39,654 nucleotides of DNA, from positions 1 to 39,654 of the forward strand of contig DAOUTI010000003.1 of the NCBI GenBank assembly GCA_030626795.1, in the 5' to 3' direction. Below are positions 1 through 8,356 of this stretch, one piece after another. The translations under genes and the position numbers were made by a program. The notes beneath the pieces are model-generated. The model searched no databases. It saw only the letters and a program-made list of their open reading frames with translations, and was not told the origin of the DNA. Origin of the DNA: Flavobacteriaceae bacterium. GTDB lineage: Bacteria > Bacteroidota > Bacteroidia > Flavobacteriales > Flavobacteriaceae. The first letter of the stretch is position 1, and each line of letters opens with the position of its first letter.

Positions 1-810
1 ATTTATCGTTCATGTAATTCTTATTTCTCAAATGTTTATCGTAAAAGTATTGAAAAATATAGTAGCCCATCTGAAGGTATGGACGCTTGGAGCAAACATG
101 TAAAAAGCTTTGGTTTAGGAAATTATTTGGGTTATGATTTACCTTCTGGTCAAAAAGGACTTGTACCAGATTCTAACTTATATAAAAAAATGTACCCAAA
201 TGGAGGTTGGAGAGCAATTACAACCATTTCAAATGCAATTGGCCAAGGCGAGGTTTCAACTACTCCAATTCAATTGGCAAATATGACTGCAACTATTGCA
301 AACCGAGGTTTTTATTACACACCTCACATTATAAAAAAAATTGGAGATAGCACCATTATCAACAAAAATTATACTAAACCTCATTACACTACAGTTGACA
401 CAAAACATTTTGAGCCAGTAATAGAGGGAATGTATAATGTTTTTGAAATTGGTACTGCTCGGTTTTCAAAAGTTAATGGCATTGAAATTTGTGGTAAAAC
501 CGGAACTGCTGAGAATTTTAAGCGTATTAATGGAGAAAAAGTGCAATTTACAGATCATTCAATCTTTGTAGCTTTTGCTCCAAAAGATAACCCTAAAATA
601 GCTATTGCTATTTTTATTGAAAATGGATATTGGGGCTCAAGATGGGCGGCTCCTATAGCAAGTTTAATGATTGAAAAATATATTAATGGGAGTATTGGAG
701 AGTCTTATCAAAGACAAAATGCTGAAAAAAAAATGCTAACACAAGGTTTAGAAGAAGAATATAACAACCAACTCAATAAAGAAAATTACGTTGCGCAAAA
801 GGAGAAATAA
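1..810 (+). CDS. mrdA: Penicillin-binding protein 2 (peptidoglycan transpeptidase), 3' part
   Basis: This is the C-terminal 269 residues of a class B penicillin-binding protein. The reading frame is open from base 1, so the gene starts outside the window and the ATG at 79 in the ORF track is internal. The SxN active-site motif appears as SCN near the left edge, in the context RSCNSYF. The KTG triad is in GKTGTAEN at about residue 166 of the fragment. The catalytic SxxK serine lies upstream and is not visible. PBP2 cross-links lateral-wall peptidoglycan in the periplasm and works with the glycosyltransferase RodA, whose gene follows and overlaps this one by 20 bases. That pairing separates it from the divisome protein FtsI. 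The tail after the transpeptidase domain is charged and Glu/Gln/Asn-rich. Confidence 0.95.
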   Translation: MYRSCNSYFSNVYRKSIEKYSSPSEGMDAWSKHVKSFGLGNYLGYDLPSGQKGLVPDSNLYKKMYPNGGWRAITTISNAIGQGEVSTTPIQLANMTATIANRGFYYTPHIIKKIGDSTIINKNYTKPHYTTVDTKHFEPVIEGMYNVFEIGTARFSKVNGIEICGKTGTAENFKRINGEKVQFTDHSIFVAFAPKDNPKIAIAIFIENGYWGSRWAAPIASLMIEKYINGSIGESYQRQNAEKKMLTQGLEEEYNNQLNKENYVAQKEK

Positions 811-2068
811 CATATTTAAAGGTGTTGATTGGTTATTAATTATCATCTATTTAATCTTTTTATTTTTAGGTTGGGTAAGCATTTATGCTGCAACCTATTC
901 TGATACGCAATTTGAAATATTCGATTTTTCTACAAAATACGGAAAGCAATTTATTTGGATACTACTTAGTTTCATCTTGATTGTTATCATATTAGCCATT
1001 GATAAAAAGTTTTACGAGCAGTTTTCGGGTGTTTTTTATATGGTTTCCATACTATCACTAATCGGATTATTTATTTTAGGTAAAAATATAAATGGAGCAA
1101 CTTCCTGGTATAGTTTTGGATCATTCACCTTACAACCTGCTGAATTTGCCAAAACCGCCACTGCACTTGCTATTGCCAACTACCTCAATGAACGAAATCA
1201 AGACCTAAGAAAACTATCTAATCAGCTTAAAGCTTTTGGAATTATCTTTTTACCAGCGTTGTTAATTACTTTACAACCCGACCCTGGTTCTGCATTAGTA
1301 TATGGCTCATTAATTTTAGTTTTATATCGATTCGGATTACCAATGTACTATTTAATAATAGGGTTTTTAGCCCTAATCCTATTCATAGCAACATTATATT
1401 TTGGGTATGTTATAACATTACTAATAGCTGCTTTATTTATAAGCATATTTTTTATCTATTTAAGTTATAAAAACAAAAAATTTATAAGGCACAACTGGTT
1501 GAATTTTGTACTTGTGTACTTTTTTACTAGTCTATTTATATTTAGTGTTAATTTTGTGTTTAACAATGTATTTGAACAACGACACAGAGATAGATTTAAT
1601 ATTTTATTAGGAAAAAATATAGATACTAAAGGTATCGGTTATAATACGGCACAATCGGTTATTACGATAGGCTCTGGAGGTTTTAATGGCAAAGGTTTTT
1701 TACAAGGAGATAGAACACAAGGTGATTTTGTTCCAGAACAACAAACGGATTACATATTTAGTACAATTGGTGAAGAGTGGGGCTTTTTAGGCAGTACTTT
1801 TGTAATCTTATTATTTATTGCTTTTTTAATTAGATTACTTTATATAGCCGAAAGGCAAAAATCTACATTTAGCAAAGTATATGGTTATGCAACTGTTGCC
1901 ATTTTCTTTTTTCATTTTACTATTAATATAGGAATGGTTATTGGCCTACTACCAACTGTAGGAATCCCTCTATCATTTTTTAGCTACGGAGGCTCATCAC
2001 TTTGGGGTTTTACCGTTTTACTATTTATCTTGATAAGACTTGATGCTGATAGAGTTTATGAATGGTAA
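791..2068 (+). CDS. rodA: Rod-shape-determining protein RodA (SEDS glycosyltransferase)
   Basis: The product is a 425-residue polytopic SEDS-family protein that polymerises lipid II glycan strands for cell elongation. It carries the family signature near the C-terminus (GIPLSFFSYGGSS) and the periplasmic-loop pattern VPEQQTDYIFSTIGEEWGF, which includes the region of the catalytic Asp. The only plausible start is TTG at 791, inside the end of mrdA. No in-frame ATG occurs before the first membrane helix (WLLIIIYLIFLFLGW). The 20-base overlap implies translational coupling with PBP2, its functional partner. The 425-residue length is usual for Bacteroidota RodA. Confidence 0.95.
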   Translation: MRKRRNNIFKGVDWLLIIIYLIFLFLGWVSIYAATYSDTQFEIFDFSTKYGKQFIWILLSFILIVIILAIDKKFYEQFSGVFYMVSILSLIGLFILGKNINGATSWYSFGSFTLQPAEFAKTATALAIANYLNERNQDLRKLSNQLKAFGIIFLPALLITLQPDPGSALVYGSLILVLYRFGLPMYYLIIGFLALILFIATLYFGYVITLLIAALFISIFFIYLSYKNKKFIRHNWLNFVLVYFFTSLFIFSVNFVFNNVFEQRHRDRFNILLGKNIDTKGIGYNTAQSVITIGSGGFNGKGFLQGDRTQGDFVPEQQTDYIFSTIGEEWGFLGSTFVILLFIAFLIRLLYIAERQKSTFSKVYGYATVAIFFFHFTINIGMVIGLLPTVGIPLSFFSYGGSSLWGFTVLLFILIRLDADRVYEW

Positions 2069-2103
2069 TTTTTTTATCACCATCCCTTTTTCAGTTATTT
2101 CCA

Positions 2104-2136
2104 ACAAAAAAAGACAGCTCAAAAAGAACTGTCTTT
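2104..2136 (-). terminator. Intrinsic terminator downstream of rpsT
   Basis: Read on the minus strand, AGACAGTTC pairs with GAGCTGTCT (one G-T wobble) around a T-rich loop, and a run of seven T follows. It sits between the convergent rodA and rpsT. The stem could also act weakly on rodA transcripts, where it is followed by TTATTAAA. Confidence 0.8.
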
Positions 2137-2159
2137 ATTAAAAGTTATTAAATCTAAAT

Positions 2160-2411
2160 TTATAACGCAGCTACGTGCTTTGTTAAACTTGATTTTATGT
2201 TTGCTGCTTTATTATTATGAATAACATTATTCTTCGCTAATTTATCAACCATTGAAATTACATTGGATAAAATTGCTTCAGCATCTTTTTTCACTTCAAT
2301 TGCACGTAAACTTCTAATTGCATTACGCGTAGTTTTATGCTGATACTTATTTCTTAAATGTTTAGCTTCGTTACTTCTTATTCTCTTTAAAGCTGACTTA
2401 TGATTTGCCAT
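2160..2411 (-). CDS. rpsT: 30S ribosomal protein S20
   Basis: An 83-residue, highly basic protein beginning MANHKSALKRIRSNEAKHLR, the usual S20 N-terminus. S20 is a primary binder of 16S rRNA in the small subunit. The length matches the family, and Lys/Arg/Ala-rich helices run throughout. The gene lies 36 bases downstream of tRNA-Glu on the same strand and has a strong terminator after its stop. A promoter upstream of the tRNA (2558-2587) probably drives a tRNA-Glu/rpsT transcript. Confidence 0.97.
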   Translation of the reverse strand: MANHKSALKRIRSNEAKHLRNKYQHKTTRNAIRSLRAIEVKKDAEAILSNVISMVDKLAKNNVIHNNKAANIKSSLTKHVAAL

Positions 2412-2447
2412 AATTTTTTTAATTTAAATTGTTTTTAAAACAAATTG

Positions 2448-2519
2448 TAGCCCGTAGGGGAATCGAACCCCTCTTACCAGGATGAAAACCTGGCGTCCTA
2501 GCCGATAGACGAACGGGCC
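2448..2519 (-). tRNA. tRNA-Glu (anticodon TTC)
   Basis: On the minus strand the 5' acceptor arm GGCCCGT pairs with ACGGGCT (terminal G-T wobble), followed by discriminator A. The anticodon arm CCAGG-TTTTCAT-CCTGG places TTC in the loop. The T arm is GGGG-TTCGATT-CCCC. The length is 72 bases and CCA is not encoded. Confidence 0.96.
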
Positions 2520-2557
2520 TAAGATATACCCAACAAGCTTCCTTGTTAAAGCGAGTG

Positions 2558-2587
2558 CAAAAATAATACATTTTTTAAATTCTGCAA
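2558..2587 (-). promoter_or_regulatory. Bacteroidota-type promoter for tRNA-Glu/rpsT
   Basis: On the minus strand TTG (2587-2585), 19 bases, then TATTTTTG (2565-2558). This fits the Bacteroidota primary sigma consensus TTG-N17-20-TAnnTTTG. The expected start of transcription is about 30 bases before the mature tRNA. The same 19-base spacing recurs upstream of tRNA-Asn. Confidence 0.7.
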
Positions 2588-2614
2588 GTACTTTTTTGCT
2601 TTTTTTTATTTTTT

Positions 2615-4090
2615 TTAATACGCCTTAGCAAACAACACTCTTTTTAAAGATTTATTACCTGTTAGAACACAATTTCCTTTCTCTTCTTTTGCGTCATTAG
2701 CAATACACCTTATAGTTGCTTTAGTCCTATTTTTGATTTTCTCTTCAGTTTCTATAGTGCCATCCCAGTGGGCCGACACAAATCCGCCTTTATTATCTAA
2801 AACATCTTTAAACTCTTCAAAATTATCCACTTCAGTTATTAAACTATTTCTATAATTTAATGCTTTATCAAATAAATTATCTTGAATTTTATTTAGTAAA
2901 TTAAAAACTGTCTCTGCAATATTTTCTTGACTAATAGTTTCTTTAGTTAAAGTATCTCTTCTAGCCAATTCAACAGTACCGCTTTCTAAATCCCTTGGGC
3001 CAATAGCTATTCTTAGGGGCACGCCTTTTAATTCATACTCAGCAAATTTCCAACCTGGCTTGTACGTAGTACGTTTATCATATTTAACTGAAATACCTTT
3101 TGCTTTAAATGCAACTATCATTTCTTCCACTTTAGTGGAAATCTCATCTAATTGCTCATCGTTTCTATGGATAGGAATAATTACCAATTGAATTGGCGCT
3201 AATTTCGGTGGTAAAACCAATCCTTGATCATCACTATGTGTCATCACCAAAGCACCCATCAGTCTTGTTGAAACTCCCCAAGAAGTTGCCCAAACATAAT
3301 CTTGTTTACCTTCTTTAGTTGTGAATTTTACATCAAATGCTTTTGCAAAATTTTGACCTAAAAAATGTGAGGTACCTGCTTGTAAAGCTTTACCATCTTG
3401 CATTAAAGCTTCAATCGTATAGGTATCTAATGCTCCTGCAAAACGTTCACTTTCAGTTTTATATCCTTTTATTACTGGCATCGCCATAAAATTTTCAGCA
3501 AATTCTGCATAAACATCTTGCATTTTCTTAGCTTCAACTATTGCTTCTTGTTTGGTTTCATGGGCTGTATGACCTTCTTGCCATAAAAATTCGGCAGTAC
3601 GTAAAAACAAGCGGGTACGCATTTCCCATCGTACAACATTTGACCATTGATTAATTAATAATGGTAAATCTCTATAAGATTGAATCCATTTTCTATATGA
3701 ATCCCAAATTATTGTTTCCGAAGTTGGTCTAATAATTAATTCTTCTTCTAGTTTTGCATTCTCATCAACAACTATTTCTTTACCATCTTCAGAGGTTTTT
3801 AATCTATAATGAGTAACAACAGCACATTCCTTTGCAAAACCATCAACATGACTTGCTTCTTTACTAAAGTATGATTTTGGAATTAGTAATGGAAAGTAAG
3901 CATTTTCATGGCCTGTTTCTTTGAACATCCTATCTAATTCTGCTTGCATTTTTTCCCAAATAGCATAACCATAAGGTTTTATAACCATCATACCTCGTAC
4001 TCCAGAATTCTCTGCTAAATCAGCTTTTACCACCAATTCATTGTACCATTTTGAATAGTCTTCCTCTCTTTTTGTTAGCTTTTTACTCAT
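2615..4090 (-). CDS. proS: Prolyl-tRNA synthetase (archaeal/eukaryote-type)
   Basis: The enzyme charges tRNA-Pro with proline in the cytoplasm. It is a class II synthetase of the short form found in archaea, eukaryotes and many Bacteroidota: about 491 residues and no inserted editing domain. Visible features are RPTSE near residue 121, the motif-2 region [13 protein letters not shown] near 165-177, an anticodon-binding domain (residues about 300-400), and a C-terminal domain ending in Tyr. I chose the second Met of the track ORF ([12 protein letters not shown]) because MCM-SKK adds only two residues not expected in the family. The C-terminal domain keeps only two of the cysteines that bind zinc in some archaeal homologues. 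A promoter-like element lies upstream at 4148-4174. Confidence 0.96.
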   Translation of the reverse strand: MSKKLTKREEDYSKWYNELVVKADLAENSGVRGMMVIKPYGYAIWEKMQAELDRMFKETGHENAYFPLLIPKSYFSKEASHVDGFAKECAVVTHYRLKTSEDGKEIVVDENAKLEEELIIRPTSETIIWDSYRKWIQSYRDLPLLINQWSNVVRWEMRTRLFLRTAEFLWQEGHTAHETKQEAIVEAKKMQDVYAEFAENFMAMPVIKGYKTESERFAGALDTYTIEALMQDGKALQAGTSHFLGQNFAKAFDVKFTTKEGKQDYVWATSWGVSTRLMGALVMTHSDDQGLVLPPKLAPIQLVIIPIHRNDEQLDEISTKVEEMIVAFKAKGISVKYDKRTTYKPGWKFAEYELKGVPLRIAIGPRDLESGTVELARRDTLTKETISQENIAETVFNLLNKIQDNLFDKALNYRNSLITEVDNFEEFKDVLDNKGGFVSAHWDGTIETEEKIKNRTKATIRCIANDAKEEKGNCVLTGNKSLKRVLFAKAY

Positions 4091-4147
4091 ACACAATAAT
4101 TTTTGGCATAAAAATTGTAATCCTTATACTGAAATTTAAATAAGTTG

Positions 4148-4174
4148 CAAAGCTAACTTTTTTTTATCTTACAA
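4148..4174 (-). promoter_or_regulatory. Probable proS promoter
   Basis: On the minus strand TTG (4174-4172), 16 bases, then TAGCTTTG (4155-4148), an exact TAnnTTTG -7 element. The spacer is slightly short. It would give a leader of about 50 bases before proS. Confidence 0.5.
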
Positions 4175-4192
4175 CCATATAAATTAAACACT

Positions 4193-5458
4193 ATGAAAAA
4201 CTTTACTTCTATAAAAAAACACCTTATACCGATAACATTATTGGGTCTCTTTCTAATAACTTTAATATCCTGTAGTACGTCACAAAGTGCGTATAACAGT
4301 AATGATGGTATATATGGATCAACTAATAAGGAAGTTGTTCTAGTTAAAGATTCTAAATCTGATTACTATCAGACTTATTTTTCTGCAGAAAACGAGCGTT
4401 ATGAAATTAATGAAGAAGATATTGTTACTGACATAGATGATTATGGGTATGAAGATACCGACACCCTTTATGTAAGTGATCAATATAGCGATGGTGCTCC
4501 TCCATGGGAATACACAACTAGTGTTAGCATAAATTTTAATATGGGCTATGGCTATGGCGGTGGATATTATAACCCTTGGTATTGGGGCTACCCATATTAT
4601 GGTTATGGTGGCGGATACTGGGGCGGTTACTACCCTCCTTATTATGGTGGCGGTTATTGGGGTGGTTATTACCCTCCATATTATGGCGGTGGATACTGGG
4701 GATACAGACCTCCGTATTATGGTTCTCCATATTATGGACGCTCTACTTATGGAAAAAGAAATGCATATAACACAAGAGGAAATTATTCTAATAGTAGGTT
4801 TAATACTCGAAATGTTTACAATAAAAGAGCTGATTATGCCAGTAATTATAGAAAGTCTTCAAAAACATATAATAGAAGAGCAACCTCAAGCACAAGAAAT
4901 TATAGAACCAAGAATACTGAATTTGTAAAAAATAGTAAAAGTTCCCAAAAAAGATCTAATACTAGAAGTACAAACAACAATAGAAGCAATACGCGTAGTA
5001 ATAATTATAATAAAAGTAATACGCGTAGTAGTAATACACGTAGCAGTAATACTAGAAGCTATAACCGAAGCAGCTCATCACCAAGTAGAAGTAGTGGTTC
5101 AAGTAGCGTTAGAAGAAGTTCGGGAAGACAACAAGCATTCAATAATGAAAATTCAAGGGTTCGCTATACCAATGCTTCTACCCGTCAAAATACTTCAATT
5201 AAAAGTGCTAGAACAAAAAATAACGCTACTAATAACCCATCAAGAACTTATGCTAACACCAATAGAGTTGCCTCAAAAAACACAAAATCATCTTCTGTGA
5301 ATCGTAGCTCATCAAATAACAATCAAAAAAGAAATAGCTACAAAGCAGTAAGCAACTCAAACCGAAGTAGTAGATCAAGCGTTGCTAGTAATTCAAACCG
5401 CTCAACAACATCGTCAAGATCTTCATCAAGACCCACAAGTCAAAGATCTAATCGATAA
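4193..5458 (+). CDS. Gly/Tyr-rich then Ser/Arg/Asn-rich envelope lipoprotein
   Basis: A 421-residue protein with a lipoprotein signal (hydrophobic stretch, then LISC with the lipidated Cys near residue 27), so it is exported and anchored. Residues about 30-110 are acidic. Residues about 115-185 form a Gly/Tyr/Trp/Pro region with repeats of GGGYWGGYYPPYY. The rest, about 230 residues, is a very basic low-complexity tail built from SNTRS-like units. Similar proteins are common in Flavobacteriaceae beside a FadL/OmpP1-type porin, often under an uninformative 'vitellogenin' label. That label should not be read as function. No catalytic domain is recognisable. The next gene starts 15 bases downstream, so the two are probably co-transcribed. 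The opposite charges of the two halves suggest a structural or self-associating surface role, which is inference. Confidence 0.85.
   Translation: MKNFTSIKKHLIPITLLGLFLITLISCSTSQSAYNSNDGIYGSTNKEVVLVKDSKSDYYQTYFSAENERYEINEEDIVTDIDDYGYEDTDTLYVSDQYSDGAPPWEYTTSVSINFNMGYGYGGGYYNPWYWGYPYYGYGGGYWGGYYPPYYGGGYWGGYYPPYYGGGYWGYRPPYYGSPYYGRSTYGKRNAYNTRGNYSNSRFNTRNVYNKRADYASNYRKSSKTYNRRATSSTRNYRTKNTEFVKNSKSSQKRSNTRSTNNNRSNTRSNNYNKSNTRSSNTRSSNTRSYNRSSSSPSRSSGSSSVRRSSGRQQAFNNENSRVRYTNASTRQNTSIKSARTKNNATNNPSRTYANTNRVASKNTKSSSVNRSSSNNNQKRNSYKAVSNSNRSSRSSVASNSNRSTTSSRSSSRPTSQRSNR
4607..4720 (+). repeat. Three tandem 39/36-base coding repeats (GGGYWGGYYPPYY)
   Basis: Unit 1 is 4607-4645 and unit 2 is 4646-4684, each 39 bases. 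Unit 3 is 4685-4720, 36 bases and degenerate (GGGYWGYRPPYY). The units differ mostly at third codon positions, so the peptide repeat is more conserved than the DNA. Confidence 0.85.
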
Positions 5459-5473
5459 TTATAAAAAATCGCT

Positions 5474-6883
5474 ATGAAAAAATATTCACTATTCATTTTA
5501 TTAATATCTACACTTGTCTTAAAGGCACAATCTCTTAGTTATGTAGATCAAGCTGTACTTTTTTCATCAGATGACAATTATGGTACCGCAAGGTTTACTG
5601 CAATGGGTGGCGCTTTTGGAGCGTTAGGTGGAGATATGACAGCTGTTGATACCAACCCTGCAGGATTAGCAATTTTTAATAGCACTGGGTTTTCTAGTAC
5701 TATTAGTTATAGAGAAACCAACACAAAAAGCACTTTTTATGGCTCTTCAATAAACAATAGTGATGATGATTTTCGGTTTTCGCAAATAGGCGGAACTGTA
5801 GTTATCCCAAATCATGGAAATTCCGATTTTAAAAAAATAACACTTGGCTTTAATTATAATTTAATTAAAGATTATAACAATAGTTATGCTGTACAAGGCA
5901 ATAGCGGAATTGCAACCTTTATTGATGACCCAAATTTAAATTTTGACGATAACGAAACAAATGATGTGTTTTACAGAAATGCTGATGAACAATTTTTTAG
6001 TAACTACACCTCAGGTATTAATGATAGATTTAGCTTTAGTATAGCTACGCAATATAAAGATTTATTATTTTTAGGAGTTTCAATGTCATTCCAAAATATT
6101 GACTTTTTTCAAAATGCTTATTATGAAGAGTTAAATAATGATGGTAATGGTAATTTGTTAGATGCTTTTAACAACCAATTTCTAACTACTTATGGAAACG
6201 GATTTAATTTTGGATTTGGTGCCATATTAAAACCTTATCAAAATTTGAGAATTGGAATATCGTACCAATCTCCTATTTGGTATGATTTAACCGAAAGATT
6301 TATAATTACTGACCCTGACTCCATTTATACTGACACTCCTTACCCATGGATTGATGGAGAACTTGACGTTATTGTAAGCAATAATGAAAATGGTTTTTTT
6401 AATGAAACCATTCCTAATTTTTATGATTACAGTCTAAATACTCCAGGTAAATTAACTGGTAGTTTGGCTTATATTTTTGGTCAAAACGGATTGATTAGTT
6501 TTGATTATACTTATCGTGATTTCTCAAATACCAAACTAAAACCTTCAAGTTTTTTTATTGATGAAAATAATGATTTAAATAAAAATTTAAATGGCACTTC
6601 GTCTTTTAAAATTGGTACAGAATGGAGAGTAAAAAACTTTAGTTTAAGAGGCGGTTATCAATTCACTGAAAACCCGTACAAAAAAGCCAACTCTTCAAAT
6701 AATACAACAGGTTACTCCTTTGGATTAGGTGTCAAATTATCAAGAACCATTAATTTTGATTTCGCTTTTGATAACACAACATACGCTGACAGCTATGCAT
6801 TTGTTGACAACCAAAATGTTGCTCCTGCTAAATTAGACATAGATCTCAATCGTTTTACTTCAACCCTAGTAATTAGCTTTTAA
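5474..6883 (+). CDS. OmpP1/FadL-type outer-membrane beta-barrel transporter
   Basis: A 469-residue protein with a signal peptide (cleavage probably after LKAQ, about residue 19). It then has the family's N-terminal pattern YGTARFTAMGGAFGALGGDMTAVDTNPAG, typical of Bacteroidota FadL/OmpP1 ('hemin receptor'-labelled) porins. The remainder is a series of amphipathic strands with aromatic girdle residues and ends in a strand with terminal Phe (TLVISF), as expected for BAM-dependent barrels. FadL-family channels take up hydrophobic compounds. The actual substrate here cannot be read from sequence. It follows the Gly/Tyr-rich lipoprotein gene by 15 bases, and a clear terminator closes the unit. Confidence 0.88.
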   Translation: MKKYSLFILLISTLVLKAQSLSYVDQAVLFSSDDNYGTARFTAMGGAFGALGGDMTAVDTNPAGLAIFNSTGFSSTISYRETNTKSTFYGSSINNSDDDFRFSQIGGTVVIPNHGNSDFKKITLGFNYNLIKDYNNSYAVQGNSGIATFIDDPNLNFDDNETNDVFYRNADEQFFSNYTSGINDRFSFSIATQYKDLLFLGVSMSFQNIDFFQNAYYEELNNDGNGNLLDAFNNQFLTTYGNGFNFGFGAILKPYQNLRIGISYQSPIWYDLTERFIITDPDSIYTDTPYPWIDGELDVIVSNNENGFFNETIPNFYDYSLNTPGKLTGSLAYIFGQNGLISFDYTYRDFSNTKLKPSSFFIDENNDLNKNLNGTSSFKIGTEWRVKNFSLRGGYQFTENPYKKANSSNNTTGYSFGLGVKLSRTINFDFAFDNTTYADSYAFVDNQNVAPAKLDIDLNRFTSTLVISF

Positions 6884-6908
6884 TAAAGTTAATTTTAAAA
6901 CATTTTCA

Positions 6909-6939
6909 AACTGTTTCGATATATCGGAACAGTTTTTTT
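6909..6939 (+). terminator. Intrinsic terminator after the OmpP1/FadL gene
   Basis: AACTGTTTCGAT pairs with ATCGGAACAGTT (one T-G wobble) across a very small loop and is followed by seven T. It separates the porin pair from the OmpA/HhH pair. Confidence 0.88.
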
Positions 6940-6994
6940 ATTGAATTATTTTTCATACTTTTAACACAAATTAATTAACCTTAAAATCTTAAAA

Positions 6995-7762
6995 ATGAAA
7001 AAATTATTAGCATTTTTGACATTTCTATTGTTTCTACTATTGCTATGGTTTGCTTGGAACTGGTACAAAGATAATGTTGCCTGTTGCCCAGAAACTGTAG
7101 TAGAAATTAAACATGGCTCCCTTTATTTTGATTGTGATTCTGATTTACCAATTACAAGCGAAGCGTGGGCTCAAAAGAAATCCGAAATTTTATCCACAAA
7201 AGTGGAAGGAAAAAAATTACTTATCGCAGGTCCTTACTTCAAAGGCGAAAATGAAAACCTTGGCTTAACAAGAGCTAAAAATATTGCAAAACTATTTCTT
7301 AATGATTTAACAGATAGCGATATTGAATTTGGATCAAGATTAGCTAATAATTGTGAAGAAGCCCAAAAAGATGTTTTAGGAAAATCTCTTTTTAAATGGG
7401 TAACAAGAAATGAACATGTTGTTGAACATCACGACAAAACCTATATCTATTTTAAATACAATACTGATAACCCTATTGACTCCGAAAATGTAGTTATATA
7501 CCTAGATAATTTAGCTAAAGATTTGATGTCTTCAGGCAAATCAGTACAACTAACTGGTCATACTGATGCAGATGGTGATCAAGCCTCTAATGAACAATTA
7601 GGTTTAAAAAGAGCCAATCGAGGAAAAACATACTTGATGGAACGAGGTGTGCCAGAAGATAAAATTTCTGTCGCATCAAAAGGGAAACTGGAACCTTTGG
7701 CAGATAATTCGACTGAAGAAGGAAAACAAAAAAATAGAAGAGTAGAAATTGTAATAAAATAA
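6995..7762 (+). CDS. Membrane-anchored protein with two OmpA-like domains
   Basis: A 255-residue protein with one N-terminal membrane helix (residues about 4-24) and a periplasmic part. Residues about 150-255 form a canonical OmpA C-terminal peptidoglycan-binding domain: GHTDADG holds the diaminopimelate-contacting Asp, and NRRVEI holds the contacting Arg. Residues about 35-110 show the same layout in degraded form (LYFDCDSD..., LLIAGPYFKGENENLGLTRAKNIAKLFL), so this looks like a tandem OmpA protein whose first copy has lost its ligand residues. Two adjacent Cys follow the helix. The gene lies 27 bases before the HhH membrane protein and probably shares its transcript. Likely role: tethering an inner-membrane complex to peptidoglycan (inference). 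Confidence 0.85.
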   Translation: MKKLLAFLTFLLFLLLLWFAWNWYKDNVACCPETVVEIKHGSLYFDCDSDLPITSEAWAQKKSEILSTKVEGKKLLIAGPYFKGENENLGLTRAKNIAKLFLNDLTDSDIEFGSRLANNCEEAQKDVLGKSLFKWVTRNEHVVEHHDKTYIYFKYNTDNPIDSENVVIYLDNLAKDLMSSGKSVQLTGHTDADGDQASNEQLGLKRANRGKTYLMERGVPEDKISVASKGKLEPLADNSTEEGKQKNRRVEIVIK

Positions 7763-7789
7763 AACTAACCAAATAAAAAATTATAAATT

Positions 7790-8212
7790 ATGTTAAAATT
7801 AGCAATAAATACAACAGCATGTGATGGTTCGGATGTTTTTTGGCCGTGGTTAATGTGGCTTTTAGGAGCTTTCTTATTAGGATTATTATTAGGATGGCTA
7901 CTAAAACAACTTTTTGGTTGTGGCGAATCAGAAGCAGCTCCAATTGTAGCTTTAGATGCCGTAAAAGATGATCTTACAAAGGTTGAAGGAATAGGGCCTA
8001 AAATTAAAGGTTTATTAAACAATGATGGTATTTGGAGTTTTAATCAACTTTCATTATCACCATCATCAAGATTGCAAAGAATTTTAGATGATGCTGGCCC
8101 AGCTTATACGGTTCATAATCCTCGCACTTGGTCTGCACAAGCAAGATTAGCAGATGAAGGCCATTGGGAAGATTTAAAAATATGGCAAGACCATTTAAAA
8201 GGAGGTCTGTAA
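7790..8212 (+). CDS. Small membrane protein with helix-hairpin-helix domain
   Basis: A 140-residue protein with one Gly/Leu-rich membrane helix (residues about 18-42, WPWLMWLLGAFLLGLLLGWLL). A cytoplasmic or periplasmic domain follows that begins DDLTKVEGIGPKIKGLLNNDGI. The EGIGPKI pattern is the helix-hairpin-helix fold seen in DNA polymerase lambda-like and TfoX-C/DUF4332-type domains. In soluble proteins that fold contacts DNA backbone, but many membrane versions have no known DNA role. It is probably co-transcribed with the preceding OmpA-like gene, and a strong terminator follows. Function unknown. The pairing suggests the two act together. Confidence 0.8.
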   Translation: MLKLAINTTACDGSDVFWPWLMWLLGAFLLGLLLGWLLKQLFGCGESEAAPIVALDAVKDDLTKVEGIGPKIKGLLNNDGIWSFNQLSLSPSSRLQRILDDAGPAYTVHNPRTWSAQARLADEGHWEDLKIWQDHLKGGL

Positions 8213-8242
8213 CCTTAGTTTAAATTGCTTTAATTATCAAAC

Positions 8243-8275
8243 AATCCCATTCTAATCTAATTAGAATGGGATTTT
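8243..8275 (+). terminator. Intrinsic terminator after the HhH membrane protein
   Basis: A perfect 13-bp stem, AATCCCATTCTAA with TTAGAATGGGATT, has a 5-base loop and a short T tract. It isolates the following polysaccharide operon. Confidence 0.88.
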
Positions 8276-8300
8276 CATCTAAATAAGTTAAGCTTATTAT

Positions 8301-8331
8301 TTGTGATACTAATCAAACTTACTTAATTTTG
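8301..8331 (+). promoter_or_regulatory. Promoter of the polysaccharide operon
   Basis: TTG (8301-8303), 20 bases, then TAATTTTG (8324-8331), a good match to the Bacteroidota TTG/TAnnTTTG promoter. The predicted transcript start is about 20 bases before the ATG at 8357. No other strong promoter is evident before 18239. Confidence 0.65.
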
Positions 8332-8356
8332 CTCGTTTTTAAATTTAAAATGGATT

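Noticed and set aside
4536-4928. ORFs on both strands overlapping the Gly/Tyr-rich repeat block
   Set aside because: They are shadows of the repetitive coding sequence of the lipoprotein at 4193-5458. They lack starts in context and have His/Asn- or Met/Ile-biased compositions produced by frame shift.
4970-5075. Repeated AATACGCGTAGTAGT-like units considered as a direct-repeat or CRISPR-like array
   Set aside because: The spacing is irregular, there are no spacers, and the repeats are codon-level (SNTRS) within a coding frame.
7765-8022. Minus-strand ORF of 85 residues
   Set aside because: It is fully antisense to the HhH membrane protein, which has clear family features.
8209-8240. TGTAACC after the HhH gene considered as a third ECF promoter
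   Set aside because: No CGTC occurs 17 bases downstream, and the site overlaps a stop codon followed by a terminator.
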